In this document: positions 1-11,369 of the stretch, piece after piece
Layout of the letters: each line of letters begins with the position of its first letter
Numbering within the stretch: the stretch's first letter is position 1
Source: Pseudomonas sp. W4I3
GTDB lineage: Bacteria; Pseudomonadota; Gammaproteobacteria; Pseudomonadales; Pseudomonadaceae
Assembly: GCF_030816195.1 (NCBI RefSeq)
Contig: NZ_JAUSXS010000001.1
Coordinates: 3,185,501 to 3,249,500, forward strand
Reading direction: 5' to 3'
DNA length: 64,000 nt
Notes under the pieces: model-generated
Databases searched by the model: none
Seen by the model: only the letters and a program-made list of their open reading frames with translations
What the model was told of the DNA's origin: nothing
Position numbers and translations under genes: made by a program

Positions 1-1610
1 TGTTCTACCGCGAAAACTGCGCCGACATGGCCCTGCGCGCCGAAGACATCAGCGAAGCCTTCATTGCCTCCAGTAAAGCGCTGCTGATCACCGGCACGCA
101 TTTCTCGACCGATGGCGTGTACAAGGCCAGCATCCAGGCGCTGGATTACGCCGCCAAGCACAACGTCAAACGCGTGCTCGACATCGATTACCGCCCTGTA
201 CTATGGGGCCTGGCCGGCAAGGCCGATGGCGAGACCCGTTTCGTTGCCGACCAGAACGTCAGCCAGCATGTGCAGAAGATCCTGCCGCGTTTCGACCTGA
301 TCGTCGGCACCGAAGAAGAGTTCTTGATCGCTGGCGGCAGTGAAGACTTGCTCAGCGCGCTGCGTACCGTGCGCGAACTGACGCCGGCCACTCTGGTGGT
401 CAAGCTCGGTCCGCAAGGCTGCACGGTGATCCACGGCGCCATTCCAGAACGACTGGAAGACGGTGCGATCTACCCCGGCGTGCGCGTGGAAGTGCTCAAT
501 GTGCTGGGCGCCGGCGATGCCTTTATGTCGGGTTTTCTCAGCGGTTGGCTCAATGATGCCAGTGATGAACGCTGCAGCCAGTTGGCCAATGCCTGCGGCG
601 GCCTGGTGGTGTCGCGCCACGCCTGCGCACCGGCCATGCCGACACCCGCCGAGTTGGAGTACCTGTTCAACAGCCCGGTACCGATCACCCGGCCGGACCA
701 GGATGCGACCCTGCAACGCCTGCACCGCGTCAGCGTGCCGCGCAAAACCTGGAAGCAGCTGTTCGTGTTCGCCTTCGACCATCGCTGGCAATTGGTGGAC
801 CTGGCGCAGAAAGGCGGTCAGGACCTGGCGCGCATCAGTGATGCCAAACAATTGTTTATCCAGGCCATCGAACGCGTCGAGAAGAAACTTGCTGATCAAG
901 GCGTAGAAGCCGACGTCGGCCTGCTCGCCGACCAGCGCTTCGGCCAGGACGCCCTCAATGCCGCCAGCGGTCGCGGCTGGTGGATCGCCCGCCCGGTGGA
1001 AGTACAGAACTCGCGGCCCCTGGCGTTCGAGCACGGTCGCTCGGTCGGCAGCAACCTGATCGCCTGGCCTCAGGAACAGATCATCAAGTGCCTGGTGCAA
1101 TTTCATCCCGATGACGAACCGCTGCTGCGCCTGGAACAGGAAGCGCAACTCAAGGCGGTGTACGAAGCTTCGATTGTCAGCGGTCACGAACTGCTGCTGG
1201 AAGTGATCCCGCCCAAGGATCACCCCTCCACCTACCCGGATGTGCTGTATCGCAGCCTCAAGCGCCTGTACAACCTGGGCATTTACCCGGCGTGGTGGAA
1301 GATCGAGGCGCAATCGGCCGAAGACTGGAAAAAGCTCGACGAACTGATCGAAGAGCGCGACCCGTACTGCCGTGGTGTGGTGCTGTTGGGCCTGAATGCT
1401 TCGGCCGAATGCCTCGCCGACGGTTTCCAGCAAGCCAGCCAGAGTACGACCTGCCGAGGGTTTGCCGTGGGCCGCACGATCTTCCAGGAACCGAGCCGCG
1501 CGTGGATGGCGGGGGAGATTGATGATGAGACCCTAATCCAGCGTGTCCAGGCCACCTTCGAACAGCTTATTACCGCCTGGCGCAGCGCCCGAACTCAGTC
1601 ACCGCTCTAA
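1..1610 (+). CDS. iolC: 5-dehydro-2-deoxygluconokinase fused to DUF2090 aldolase-like domain (5' truncated)
   Basis: The reading frame is open from base 3 and enters from outside the window, so the start is missing; the first in-window ATG at 27 is internal. The N-terminal part is a PfkB/ribokinase-type sugar kinase, with the family signature around the GAGDAF motif (about 500-525) that carries the catalytic Asp. After about base 735 the protein continues into a DUF2090 domain of roughly 290 residues, the arrangement usually annotated as kinase plus 5-dehydro-2-deoxyphosphogluconate aldolase. The kinase phosphorylates 2-deoxy-5-keto-D-gluconate; the aldolase role of the second domain is family inference. 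It is the first visible gene of an inositol operon followed by iolE, B, I, D and G. Confidence 0.93.
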   Translation, partial: FYRENCADMALRAEDISEAFIASSKALLITGTHFSTDGVYKASIQALDYAAKHNVKRVLDIDYRPVLWGLAGKADGETRFVADQNVSQHVQKILPRFDLIVGTEEEFLIAGGSEDLLSALRTVRELTPATLVVKLGPQGCTVIHGAIPERLEDGAIYPGVRVEVLNVLGAGDAFMSGFLSGWLNDASDERCSQLANACGGLVVSRHACAPAMPTPAELEYLFNSPVPITRPDQDATLQRLHRVSVPRKTWKQLFVFAFDHRWQLVDLAQKGGQDLARISDAKQLFIQAIERVEKKLADQGVEADVGLLADQRFGQDALNAASGRGWWIARPVEVQNSRPLAFEHGRSVGSNLIAWPQEQIIKCLVQFHPDDEPLLRLEQEAQLKAVYEASIVSGHELLLEVIPPKDHPSTYPDVLYRSLKRLYNLGIYPAWWKIEAQSAEDWKKLDELIEERDPYCRGVVLLGLNASAECLADGFQQASQSTTCRGFAVGRTIFQEPSRAWMAGEIDDETLIQRVQATFEQLITAWRSARTQSPL

Positions 1611-1629
1611 AAGTGAAATGCAATCCAAT

Positions 1630-1716
1630 GTGGGAGGGGGCTTGCTCCCGATGGCGGTAGTTCAGTTACAGAAGTTTTGCCTGATACACCGCTATCGGGA
1701 GCAAGCCCCCTCCCAC
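1630..1716. repeat. REPIN (two inverted REP sequences) between iolC and iolE
   Basis: The left arm starts with GTGGGAGGGGGCTTGC and the right arm is its reverse complement, separated by a less conserved centre. This is the doublet structure of the abundant SBW25-type REP family. It lies in the 151-base gap between iolC and iolE, so it would sit inside the operon mRNA as a large hairpin and could affect relative expression of the flanking genes. Confidence 0.93.
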
Positions 1717-1743
1717 AGAAAGCAGATCTCAGTGATACCTGAA

Positions 1744-1751
1744 AACAATAA
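1744..1751 (+). promoter_or_regulatory. Hfq/Crc-type CA motif at the iolE ribosome-binding site
   Basis: AACAATAA fits the AANAANAA consensus through which Hfq with Crc represses translation in Pseudomonas. It overlaps the A-rich stretch just before the weak AAGG Shine-Dalgarno of iolE. Catabolite repression through this site is inference. Confidence 0.4.
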
Positions 1752-1761
1752 AGGTGCAGCC

Positions 1762-2649
1762 ATGCCCGCAATCCGAATTGGCATCAACCCGATCTCCTGG
1801 AGCAACGACGACCTGCCGGCGCTGGGCGGTGAAACGCCGCTGAGCACCGCGTTGAGCGAAGGCAAGGAGATCGGTTACGAAGGTTTTGAACTCAACGGCA
1901 AATTCCCCAAGGACGCCAAAGGCGTCGGCGACGTACTGCGCCCCTACGATCTGGCACTGGTCTCCGGCTGGTATTCCAGCCGTCTGGCGCGTCGTTCGGT
2001 GGCCGAAGAAATCGATGCTATCGCCGGCCATGTCGAGTTGCTCAAGCAGAACGGCGCAACCGTGCTGGTGTATGGCGAAGTCGCCGACTCGATCCAGGGT
2101 TCGCGCATCCGCTTGATCGAACGCCCACGCTTTCACAGCGAGCAGGCGTGGCAGGCGTATGCCGACAAACTCACTGAACTGGCGCGTTTCACCCTGTCCC
2201 AGGGCGTACGCCTGGCCTACCACCACCATATGGGCGCCTATGTCGAATCCCCCGAGGACATCGACCAACTGATGAAACGCACCGGCCCGGAAGTCGGCCT
2301 GCTGTTCGACTCGGGCCACTGCTACATGGGCGGCGGCGAACCCCTTGAGGTGCTGCGCAAACACATCGGGCGCATCTGCCACGTGCATTTCAAGGATGTG
2401 CGCAAACCCGTGGTGCAACTGGCGCGCAACCAGATGTGGAGTTTCCCAGACTGCATCGTCAACGGCACCTTCACCGTACCCGGCGATGGCGATATCGATT
2501 TTGCCGAGCTGCTCGATGTGCTGTTGGCCGCAAACTATGAGGGCTGGCTGGTGGTCGAGGCCGAGCAGGACCCGGCCGTGGCGCCCAGTTATATCTATGC
2601 GAAAAAGGGCTATGACACCTTGCGTGCGCTGCTCAACGAGAGGACTTAA
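1762..2649 (+). CDS. iolE: Myo-inosose-2 dehydratase
   Basis: A 295-residue protein of the xylose-isomerase-like TIM-barrel family. It dehydrates 2-keto-myo-inositol (scyllo-inosose) to the trihydroxycyclohexanedione that IolD then hydrolyses. The start beginning MPAIRIGINPISW matches the usual IolE N-terminus; metal-binding residues of the barrel are visible in AYHHHMG, LLFDSGHC and HVHFKDVR. The open frame runs upstream to 1543 through the REPIN and the iolC end, but that extension is not coding: the ATG at 1762 follows a weak AAGG site. It sits between iolC and iolB in the inositol operon. Confidence 0.95.
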   Translation: MPAIRIGINPISWSNDDLPALGGETPLSTALSEGKEIGYEGFELNGKFPKDAKGVGDVLRPYDLALVSGWYSSRLARRSVAEEIDAIAGHVELLKQNGATVLVYGEVADSIQGSRIRLIERPRFHSEQAWQAYADKLTELARFTLSQGVRLAYHHHMGAYVESPEDIDQLMKRTGPEVGLLFDSGHCYMGGGEPLEVLRKHIGRICHVHFKDVRKPVVQLARNQMWSFPDCIVNGTFTVPGDGDIDFAELLDVLLAANYEGWLVVEAEQDPAVAPSYIYAKKGYDTLRALLNERT

Positions 2650-2651
2650 CC

Positions 2652-3440
2652 ATGAGCTTGCTGGTCAAGAGCAATAAACGCGGGCAAACCATGGTCGCCC
2701 TGGAAACCGGGCGTCTGGAATACGTGGGTTTTTCCGCTTACCGCCTGAGCCTGGGCGAGACCCTGCCGGTCAGCGCCGACGATAAGGAACTGTGCCTGGT
2801 GCTGCTCAGCGGCCGGGTGAATATCGAAGGCGAAGGTTTCGACTGGCAGAACCTGGGGGATCGCCAGTCGGTGTTCGAAGACAAATCGCCGTTTGCCGCC
2901 TACCTGCCGCCCGGCACCACGGCGCAGGTCACGGCCTTGAGCGACGTGCAGATTGCCGTGTGTGCCGCGCCCGGTGCGCCGGGTTACGAACCGCGCCTGA
3001 TCCGCCCCGAACAGTGCAAGCGCAGCGTGCGCGGTAAAGGCGCCAATACTCGCTACGTGTGCGACATCCTGCCCGACAGCGAGCCGGCGCATTCGCTGCT
3101 GGTGGTGGAAGTGCGTACCCCGTCCGGGCATTCGTCGAGCTACCCGCCGCACAAGCACGACACCGACGACTTGCCGCACCAGAGCTTTCTGGAAGAGACC
3201 TATTACCACCAGGTCAACCCGCCCCAGGGTTTCGTGTTCCAGCGGGTGTACACCGACGATCGCAGTATCGACCAGGCCATGGCCGTGGAAAACAGTGACT
3301 TGGTGGTGGTGCCCAAGGGCTATCACCCGGTCAGCGTGCCGTACGGCTACGAGTCGTATTACCTGAACGTGATGGCCGGGCCCAAGCGCGCCTGGCATTT
3401 CCATAACGACCCGCAGCACAGTTGGCTGCTGGACCTCTGA
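2652..3440 (+). CDS. iolB: 5-deoxy-glucuronate isomerase
   Basis: A 262-residue bicupin-type protein that isomerises 5-deoxy-D-glucuronate to 2-deoxy-5-keto-D-gluconate, the substrate of IolC. The metal-binding cluster PPHKHDTDD is present in the second half, followed by LEETYYHQVNPP and the C-terminal KRAWHFHNDP segment, both typical of IolB. The start is two bases after the iolE stop, with GAGAGGA upstream, indicating tight coupling. Confidence 0.95.
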   Translation: MSLLVKSNKRGQTMVALETGRLEYVGFSAYRLSLGETLPVSADDKELCLVLLSGRVNIEGEGFDWQNLGDRQSVFEDKSPFAAYLPPGTTAQVTALSDVQIAVCAAPGAPGYEPRLIRPEQCKRSVRGKGANTRYVCDILPDSEPAHSLLVVEVRTPSGHSSSYPPHKHDTDDLPHQSFLEETYYHQVNPPQGFVFQRVYTDDRSIDQAMAVENSDLVVVPKGYHPVSVPYGYESYYLNVMAGPKRAWHFHNDPQHSWLLDL

Positions 3441-3457
3441 ACGGTGTTGCACGGGAG

Positions 3458-3468
3458 AACAACAACAA
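3458..3468 (+). promoter_or_regulatory. Hfq/Crc-type CA motif between SD and start of the iolI-like gene
   Basis: The run AACAACAACAA contains two overlapping AANAANAA matches. It fills the space between the GGGAG Shine-Dalgarno (3453-3457) and the ATG at 3468, the position where Hfq/Crc would block initiation. This is the strongest such motif in the locus. Confidence 0.45.
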
Positions 3469-4283
3469 TGAAGTCGCCGCTACGTTTCGCCCTTAACCGC
3501 ATGGTCGCGCCCAACCTGTCCCTGCCGGACTTTATCCAGTTGGCCGCGTCGCTCAAGTGCGATGCCATTGAGATCCGCAATGACCTCAAGGACCGCCAGA
3601 TCGAATACGGCACGCCCGCCAGTCGCGTGCGCGAGTTGTGCGCGGTGCACGGCATCACGGTGCTGTCGATCAACGCGCTGTACCCCTTTGACGTCTGGAA
3701 CGACGAACGCCGTGCCCAGGCCATCGAGATGGCCACCTATGCCCGCGAATGTGGCGCCCAGGGCCTGGTGATGTGCCCGTTCAATGAGCCGGGCGATACG
3801 CGCAATGAGGCCCAGCGCGCCGCCGGCTTGCGTACCGCCTTGAGCGAACTGGCGCCGATCCTGCGCGAGTACGGGATTCTTGGTTTCGTCGAGCCGCTGG
3901 GCTTCGAAGTGTCTGCGCTGCGCCGCAAGCGCGTGGCGGTTGACGCGATCAAGGCCATCGGCGGCCTGGATGTGTTTCGCGTGGTGCACGACACCTTCCA
4001 TCATCACCTGGCCAGCGAACACGAGTTCTTCCCTGAGCTGACCGGGTTGGTGCATATCTCTGGCGTGGAAGAGCGCGAGGCGCCGCTCAACTCGATCCGT
4101 GACGGCCACCGCGTCCTGGTGGGCGAGGGCGATATCCTCGGCAATGCCGCGCAGATCGACACCTTGCTCAGCAGCGGCTACCGCGGCTACCTGTCGTTCG
4201 AACCGTTTGCGACCAGCGTGCATGAGCTGGCGGATATTCGGCAGGCCCTGGGCGCAAGCATCGCCCACCTGCAAAAACGTTAA
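3468..4283 (+). CDS. iolI: Sugar phosphate isomerase/epimerase, IolI-like
   Basis: A 271-residue AP-endonuclease-2-type TIM barrel. IolI-type enzymes interconvert inosose isomers (2-keto-myo-inositol and 1-keto-D-chiro-inositol), which fits its place in the inositol operon. Visible features include the N-terminal [21 protein letters not shown] in the middle and the metal-site segments VVHDTFHHH and LVHISGVEE. The ATG at 3468 is preferred over 3444 because of the GGGAG site just upstream. Inositol specificity is inferred from context; related barrels act on hydroxypyruvate or other ketoses. Confidence 0.85.
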   Translation: MKSPLRFALNRMVAPNLSLPDFIQLAASLKCDAIEIRNDLKDRQIEYGTPASRVRELCAVHGITVLSINALYPFDVWNDERRAQAIEMATYARECGAQGLVMCPFNEPGDTRNEAQRAAGLRTALSELAPILREYGILGFVEPLGFEVSALRRKRVAVDAIKAIGGLDVFRVVHDTFHHHLASEHEFFPELTGLVHISGVEEREAPLNSIRDGHRVLVGEGDILGNAAQIDTLLSSGYRGYLSFEPFATSVHELADIRQALGASIAHLQKR

Positions 4284-4293
4284 GGGGCGCAAC

Positions 4294-7255
<2,962 letters not shown>

Positions 7256-7285
7256 TCACAATTTCACAGGTGCAACCGGGTCAAT

Positions 7286-7372
7286 GTGGGAGGGGGCTTG
7301 CTCCCGATAGCTGAGTATCAGTCAATAAATCTGGACCTGATACACCGCCATCGGGAGCAAGCCCCCTCCCAC
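7286..7372. repeat. REPIN after iolG
   Basis: Same doublet structure as the copy at 1630: GTGGGAGGGGGCTTGC on the left and its reverse complement on the right, 87 bases overall. It lies between iolG and the next dehydrogenase gene. Confidence 0.93.
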
Positions 7373-7408
7373 ATTTGATCGGTTCCACTTCAAGTAAGGA
7401 GTGAGTTT

Positions 7409-8437
7409 ATGCGAATCGGACTAGTCGGCTACGGCCATGGAGGGCGCTTTTTTCATGCGCCGCTGATTGCAACATTGGCGGGTGCCACGTTTGTCGGCGT
7501 GGTCACGCGCTCTCCCGAGCGGCGCCAGCAACTGAATACCGATCTTCCAGGGCTAAAGGCCTTCGACAGCATCGGCAAGATCGTCGAGGCCGGCGTCGAC
7601 GCCCTCGTTATCTCCACCACCCTCAAAGGCCGCCCGGCCTTGGTGCTTGAGGCCATCGAGCACGGCGTGGCGGTGGTCAGCGACAAGCCCTTCGCCGCCA
7701 ACGCCGAGCAGGCCCAGGCCTTGATCACCGCCGCTGAACGCCAAGGCACCTTGCTCAGTGTCTACCAGAACCGCCGCTGGGACTCGGATTACCTGACCCT
7801 GCGCAAACTCATCGATGCCGGTGCCCTGGGTAAGATCACCCGCTTTGAATCCCGCGTCGAACGCTACAGCCCGCAGGCCGTGGGCAATGCCAGCGGCGGC
7901 GGTTGGTTGCGCGACCTCGGTAGCCATCTGGTCGATCAGGCCCTGCAGCTGTTCGGCCCGGTGGACCGGGTATTCGCACAATTGCAATTCACTGCCGAGC
8001 ATCCCACCCTCGATCACGGTTTTTTCGTCGCGCTGACCCACGCCAACGGGGTGGTTTCGCACCTGTGGGGCAGTGCGCTGCAAAACAACCAGGCGCCGCG
8101 CTTTCGCGTCAGCGGCACGCTGGGTTGTTACACCGTGGAAGGGCTGGATGGGCAGGAAGAGGCGCTGATGGCCGGCAAGACGCCGAAAACCGAAGGCGAG
8201 CACTGGGGTGCCGAAGAGCATCGACGCTGGGGCTGGTTCGAACAAGGGCCGGAGCGCGAAAGGGTGCCGTCGGAAAAGGGCTGTTGGACGCAGTTCTATC
8301 GCCAGTTGCAAAGTGCCGTGCAAGGCCAGGGGCCGCTGCCGGTGAACGCCTATGACGCGCTGGAAACCACCCGTATATTGGACGCCGCGCGCCTGAGTGC
8401 CGAGCGCCAGCAGGTGGTTTCGACAAAAATAGAATAA
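7409..8437 (+). CDS. Gfo/Idh/MocA oxidoreductase, possibly scyllo-inositol dehydrogenase (IolW/YdgJ-like)
   Basis: A 342-residue NAD(P)-binding oxidoreductase. The Rossmann motif is GLVGYGHGGRFFHAPLI and the family lysine motif is VSDKPFAAN. The GRFFHAPLI segment and the motif NRRWDSDYLTLRKLI resemble the YdgJ/YvaA(IolW) branch, which includes NADP-dependent scyllo-inositol dehydrogenases. ATG 7409 has a strong AAGGAG site. Its place between iolG and an inositol-type transporter supports a role with another inositol stereoisomer, but the substrate is inference. Confidence 0.8.
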   Translation: MRIGLVGYGHGGRFFHAPLIATLAGATFVGVVTRSPERRQQLNTDLPGLKAFDSIGKIVEAGVDALVISTTLKGRPALVLEAIEHGVAVVSDKPFAANAEQAQALITAAERQGTLLSVYQNRRWDSDYLTLRKLIDAGALGKITRFESRVERYSPQAVGNASGGGWLRDLGSHLVDQALQLFGPVDRVFAQLQFTAEHPTLDHGFFVALTHANGVVSHLWGSALQNNQAPRFRVSGTLGCYTVEGLDGQEEALMAGKTPKTEGEHWGAEEHRRWGWFEQGPERERVPSEKGCWTQFYRQLQSAVQGQGPLPVNAYDALETTRILDAARLSAERQQVVSTKIE

Positions 8438-8457
8438 AATTCTAAAACAGGTTGATA

Positions 8458-8473
8458 TGGAAATTATTTTCCA
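8458..8473. promoter_or_regulatory. Candidate IolR operator ahead of the transporter genes
   Basis: The sequence TGGAAATTATTTTCCA has perfect 6-base arms and contains GGAA-N6-TTCC, the form I recall for RpiR-family IolR sites in alphaproteobacteria. A second inverted repeat (TAGAAT-AAA-ATTCTA, 8430-8444) overlaps the end of the preceding gene. The surrounding 8438-8564 DNA is AT-rich compared with its neighbours, as expected for a promoter. Operator function is inference. Confidence 0.4.
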
Positions 8474-8564
8474 ATAAAGTCTTTTCCAGGTTGCATAAAG
8501 TATGTCTTGGGCTCGACCCAGGCGACTCAACAAAAACAAGATCAAAACAACCAGGTACCGTCAG

Positions 8565-8741
8565 ATGAAAATCTTCAACGCTGTACTGCGAGTTTTACGC
8601 CCTGCCCACACGCCACGCGGACTGCCCCGCGCCCGGCCGTTCTACTTCTCCTTCCTCAATGTGCTGTGCGTCGAAAACCAGGGCGCGCTGGTCTGCTGCA
8701 TTCCAGGCGCGCCTGTCGTACGGGTGCCCGCCGAGCGCTGA
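8565..8741 (+). CDS. Possible small protein or leader ORF (58 aa)
   Basis: A short open frame beginning MKIFNAVLRVLRP inside the 352-base gap between the dehydrogenase and the binding-protein gene. It is basic at the N-terminus and ends with a Cys-containing hydrophobic stretch. There is no clear Shine-Dalgarno, but an A-rich run including AAAAACAA (8532-8539) precedes it. It could be a leader peptide, an unrecognised small protein, or chance. I do not recognise a family. Confidence 0.25.
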   Translation: MKIFNAVLRVLRPAHTPRGLPRARPFYFSFLNVLCVENQGALVCCIPGAPVVRVPAER

Positions 8742-8763
8742 TAAACGTAACGTCCATAAAACC

Positions 8764-8771
8764 AACAAGAA
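8764..8771 (+). promoter_or_regulatory. Hfq/Crc-type CA motif ahead of the sugar-binding protein gene
   Basis: AACAAGAA fits AANAANAA and lies four bases before the GGAG Shine-Dalgarno region (8775-8778) of the substrate-binding protein gene. Confidence 0.4.
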
Positions 8772-8789
8772 AGTGGAGACAGACCGTTC

Positions 8790-9725
8790 ATGAAGACCCC
8801 GATCCGTTTTACCGCGCTGGCCCTGTCAATGCTGCTCGCCAGTGGCGTGGCCAGCGCCGCTGACATCAAGGTGGGTGTGAGCATGTCCGCCTTCGATGAC
8901 ACCTTCCTGACCTACCTGCGCGAAGACATGGACAAGCAGGCCAAGTCCTATCCCAAGGGCGACGGCGTGCAACTGCAGTTTGAAGATGCCCGCGCCGATG
9001 TGGTGAAGCAATTGAGCCAGGTCGAAAACTTTATCAGCCAGAAAGTCGACGCCATCATCGTCAACCCGGTAGACACCGCCTCCACCGCGAACATCATCAA
9101 GGCCGCCACCGCCGCGAAGATTCCGCTGGTGTTCGTCAACCGTCGTCCCGACCAGAAAGACTTGCCCAAGGATGTTGTCGCGGTGACCTCCGATGACGTG
9201 GAAGCCGGCAAGCTGCAAATGCAGTACATCGCCGAAAAACTCGGCGGCAAGGGCAAGATCGTGATCCTGCTGGGCGACCTGGCGAACAACTCCACCACCA
9301 ACCGCACCAAGGGCGTGAAGGAAGTCTTGGCCAACTACCCCGGCATCAAGATCGAACAGGAACAGACCGGCAGCTGGTTGCGCGACAAGGGCATGACCCT
9401 GGTCAACGACTGGCTGACCCAGGGCCGCGAGTTCAATGCCGTGCTGGCCAACAACGACGAGATGGCGATCGGCGCGTCCATGGCGCTGAAGTCGGCGGGC
9501 ACCAAGCCCGGCACGGTGTTGATCGCTGGGGTTGACGGTACGCCGGACGGCCTCAATGCGATCACCAAGGGCGACATGGCCGCCTCGGCGTTCCAGGACG
9601 CCAAGGGCCAGGCCGTGGGCTCAGTGGAAGCGGCGCGCAAGATGGCCAGGAACGAGGCGGTGGAGCAGAACGTGGTGATCCCGTTCAAGCTGATCACCCC
9701 GGACAACGTCAAAGACTTCAAGTAG
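8790..9725 (+). CDS. Periplasmic sugar/inositol-binding protein of ABC transporter
   Basis: A 311-residue periplasmic-binding protein of the RbsB type (Peripla_BP_4). A clear signal peptide runs to ...GVASAA with cleavage near residue 24, giving a mature start DIKVGVSMSAFDDTF. Typical segments are DAIIVNPVDTAST and VLANNDEMAIGASMAL. Downstream are the matching ATPase and permease, and upstream the inositol catabolic genes, so myo-inositol is the likely ligand (IbpA-like); ribose-family specificity cannot be excluded from sequence alone. Confidence 0.88.
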   Translation: MKTPIRFTALALSMLLASGVASAADIKVGVSMSAFDDTFLTYLREDMDKQAKSYPKGDGVQLQFEDARADVVKQLSQVENFISQKVDAIIVNPVDTASTANIIKAATAAKIPLVFVNRRPDQKDLPKDVVAVTSDDVEAGKLQMQYIAEKLGGKGKIVILLGDLANNSTTNRTKGVKEVLANYPGIKIEQEQTGSWLRDKGMTLVNDWLTQGREFNAVLANNDEMAIGASMALKSAGTKPGTVLIAGVDGTPDGLNAITKGDMAASAFQDAKGQAVGSVEAARKMARNEAVEQNVVIPFKLITPDNVKDFK

Positions 9726-9749
9726 CCCTGACTTCACAAACCTAAGCCG

Positions 9750-9773
9750 GCAGGGCGGTCACGGCCGCCCTGC
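9750..9773 (+). promoter_or_regulatory. Hairpin between binding-protein and ATPase genes
   Basis: A perfect 9-bp stem, GCAGGGCGG and CCGCCCTGC, with a 6-base loop, and no T-tract. Placed just after the binding-protein stop, it could stabilise that mRNA end or reduce transcription into the ATPase gene, a common arrangement where the binding protein is needed in excess. Confidence 0.5.
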
Positions 9774-9790
9774 AGATGGAGTACCTTTCT

Positions 9791-11344
9791 ATGCTCGCTC
9801 ACGCCACTGTCTCGCAGCCGCCGGGTATCCAGCCGCTGGCGCAGGACGAACCCTACCTGCTGGAAATTCTCAACATCAGCAAAGGCTTTCCCGGCGTCGT
9901 GGCCCTGGACGATGTGCAGCTGCGCGTGCGCCCCGGCACGGTGCTGGCGCTGATGGGCGAGAACGGTGCGGGCAAGTCGACGCTGATGAAAATCATCGCC
10001 GGCATCTATCAGCCCGATGCCGGCGAAATTCGCCTGCGTGGCAAGCCGATCACCTTCGACACGCCGCTGGCGGCGCAGAAGGCCGGGATCGCGATGATCC
10101 ACCAGGAACTCAACCTGATGCCGCATATGAGCATCGCCGAAAATATCTGGATCGGCCGTGAGCAGCTCAACAGCCTGCACATGGTCAACCACCGCGAAAT
10201 GCACCGCTGCACCGCCGAGTTGCTGGCGCGCTTGCGCATCAACCTCGACCCGGAAGAGCAGGTGGGCAACCTGAGCATCGCCGAGCGGCAGATGGTCGAG
10301 ATCGCCAAGGCCGTGTCCTATGACTCCGACATCCTGATCATGGATGAACCGACGTCGGCGATTACCGAAAAGGAAGTCGCTCACCTGTTTTCGATCATTG
10401 CCGACCTCAAATCCCAGGGCAAAGGCATCGTCTACATCACGCATAAAATGAACGAAGTGTTCGCCATTGCCGATGAAGTGGCGGTGTTTCGCGACGGTCA
10501 GTACATCGGCCTGCAACGTGCCGACAGCATGGACAGCGACAGCCTGATCTCGATGATGGTCGGCCGTGAGCTGAGCCAGTTGTTCCCGGTACGCGAGACG
10601 CCGATTGGCGAGTTGCTGCTGTCGGTGCGCGACTTGAGCCTGGACGGCGTGTTCAAGGACGTTTCGTTTGACCTGCACGCCGGTGAAATCCTCGGCATCG
10701 CCGGGCTCATGGGCTCGGGCCGCACCAACGTGGCGGAAACCATTTTCGGCATCACCCCCAGCAGCAGCGGGCAGATCACCCTCGACGGCAAGCCGGTGCG
10801 CATCAGCGACCCGCACATGGCCATCGAAAAGGGCTTCGCGCTGTTGACCGAGGACCGCAAGCTCAGTGGCCTGTTCCCCTGCCTGTCGGTGCTGGAAAAC
10901 ATGGAAATGGCGGTGCTGCCGCACTATTCGGGCAACGGTTTCATCCAGCAAAAGGCCTTGCGCGCCTTATGCGAGGACATGTGCAAGAAGCTGCGGGTAA
11001 AAACCCCCTCGCTGGAACAGTGCATCGACACCCTGTCTGGCGGTAACCAACAGAAGGCGCTGCTGGCGCGCTGGCTGATGACCAACCCGCGCCTGTTGAT
11101 CCTCGATGAGCCGACCCGCGGCATCGACGTGGGTGCCAAGGCAGAGATCTATCGCTTGATCGCCTTCCTCGCCAGCGAAGGCATGGCGGTGATCATGATT
11201 TCCTCGGAACTGCCCGAAGTGCTCGGCATGAGCGACCGGGTGATGGTGATGCACGAAGGCGAACTGATGGGCACCCTGGATCGTGCGGATGCCACCCAGG
11301 AAAAAGTCATGCAACTGGCCTCCGGTATGACCGCGGTCCACTGA
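9791..11344 (+). CDS. Sugar ABC transporter ATP-binding protein (two ABC domains)
   Basis: A 517-residue RbsA/MglA-type double ATPase. The first domain has Walker [10 protein letters not shown] and Walker [11 protein letters not shown]; the second has GLMGSGRT at the Walker A position, the signature LSGGNQQK and [11 protein letters not shown]. The degenerate second P-loop is usual in this family. ATG 9791 is chosen because GGAG lies 9 bases upstream; the alternative at 9776 includes that site. It powers import by the permease that follows. Confidence 0.94.
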   Translation: MLAHATVSQPPGIQPLAQDEPYLLEILNISKGFPGVVALDDVQLRVRPGTVLALMGENGAGKSTLMKIIAGIYQPDAGEIRLRGKPITFDTPLAAQKAGIAMIHQELNLMPHMSIAENIWIGREQLNSLHMVNHREMHRCTAELLARLRINLDPEEQVGNLSIAERQMVEIAKAVSYDSDILIMDEPTSAITEKEVAHLFSIIADLKSQGKGIVYITHKMNEVFAIADEVAVFRDGQYIGLQRADSMDSDSLISMMVGRELSQLFPVRETPIGELLLSVRDLSLDGVFKDVSFDLHAGEILGIAGLMGSGRTNVAETIFGITPSSSGQITLDGKPVRISDPHMAIEKGFALLTEDRKLSGLFPCLSVLENMEMAVLPHYSGNGFIQQKALRALCEDMCKKLRVKTPSLEQCIDTLSGGNQQKALLARWLMTNPRLLILDEPTRGIDVGAKAEIYRLIAFLASEGMAVIMISSELPEVLGMSDRVMVMHEGELMGTLDRADATQEKVMQLASGMTAVH

Positions 11345-11350
11345 CTCCAG

Positions 11351-11358
11351 AATAAGAA
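11351..11358 (+). promoter_or_regulatory. Hfq/Crc-type CA motif at the permease gene
   Basis: AATAAGAA fits AANAANAA and overlaps the AAGAAGG Shine-Dalgarno of the permease gene. Confidence 0.4.
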
Positions 11359-11369
11359 GGTGATTGGTT

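Noticed and set aside
201..1433. 410-codon minus-strand frame opposite iolC
   Set aside because: It is the antisense shadow of iolC, has no family features, and its amino-acid content reflects reversed high-GC codons.
1543..1761. Upstream extension of iolE
   Set aside because: It would translate the iolC end and a REPIN; the family N-terminus begins at 1762.
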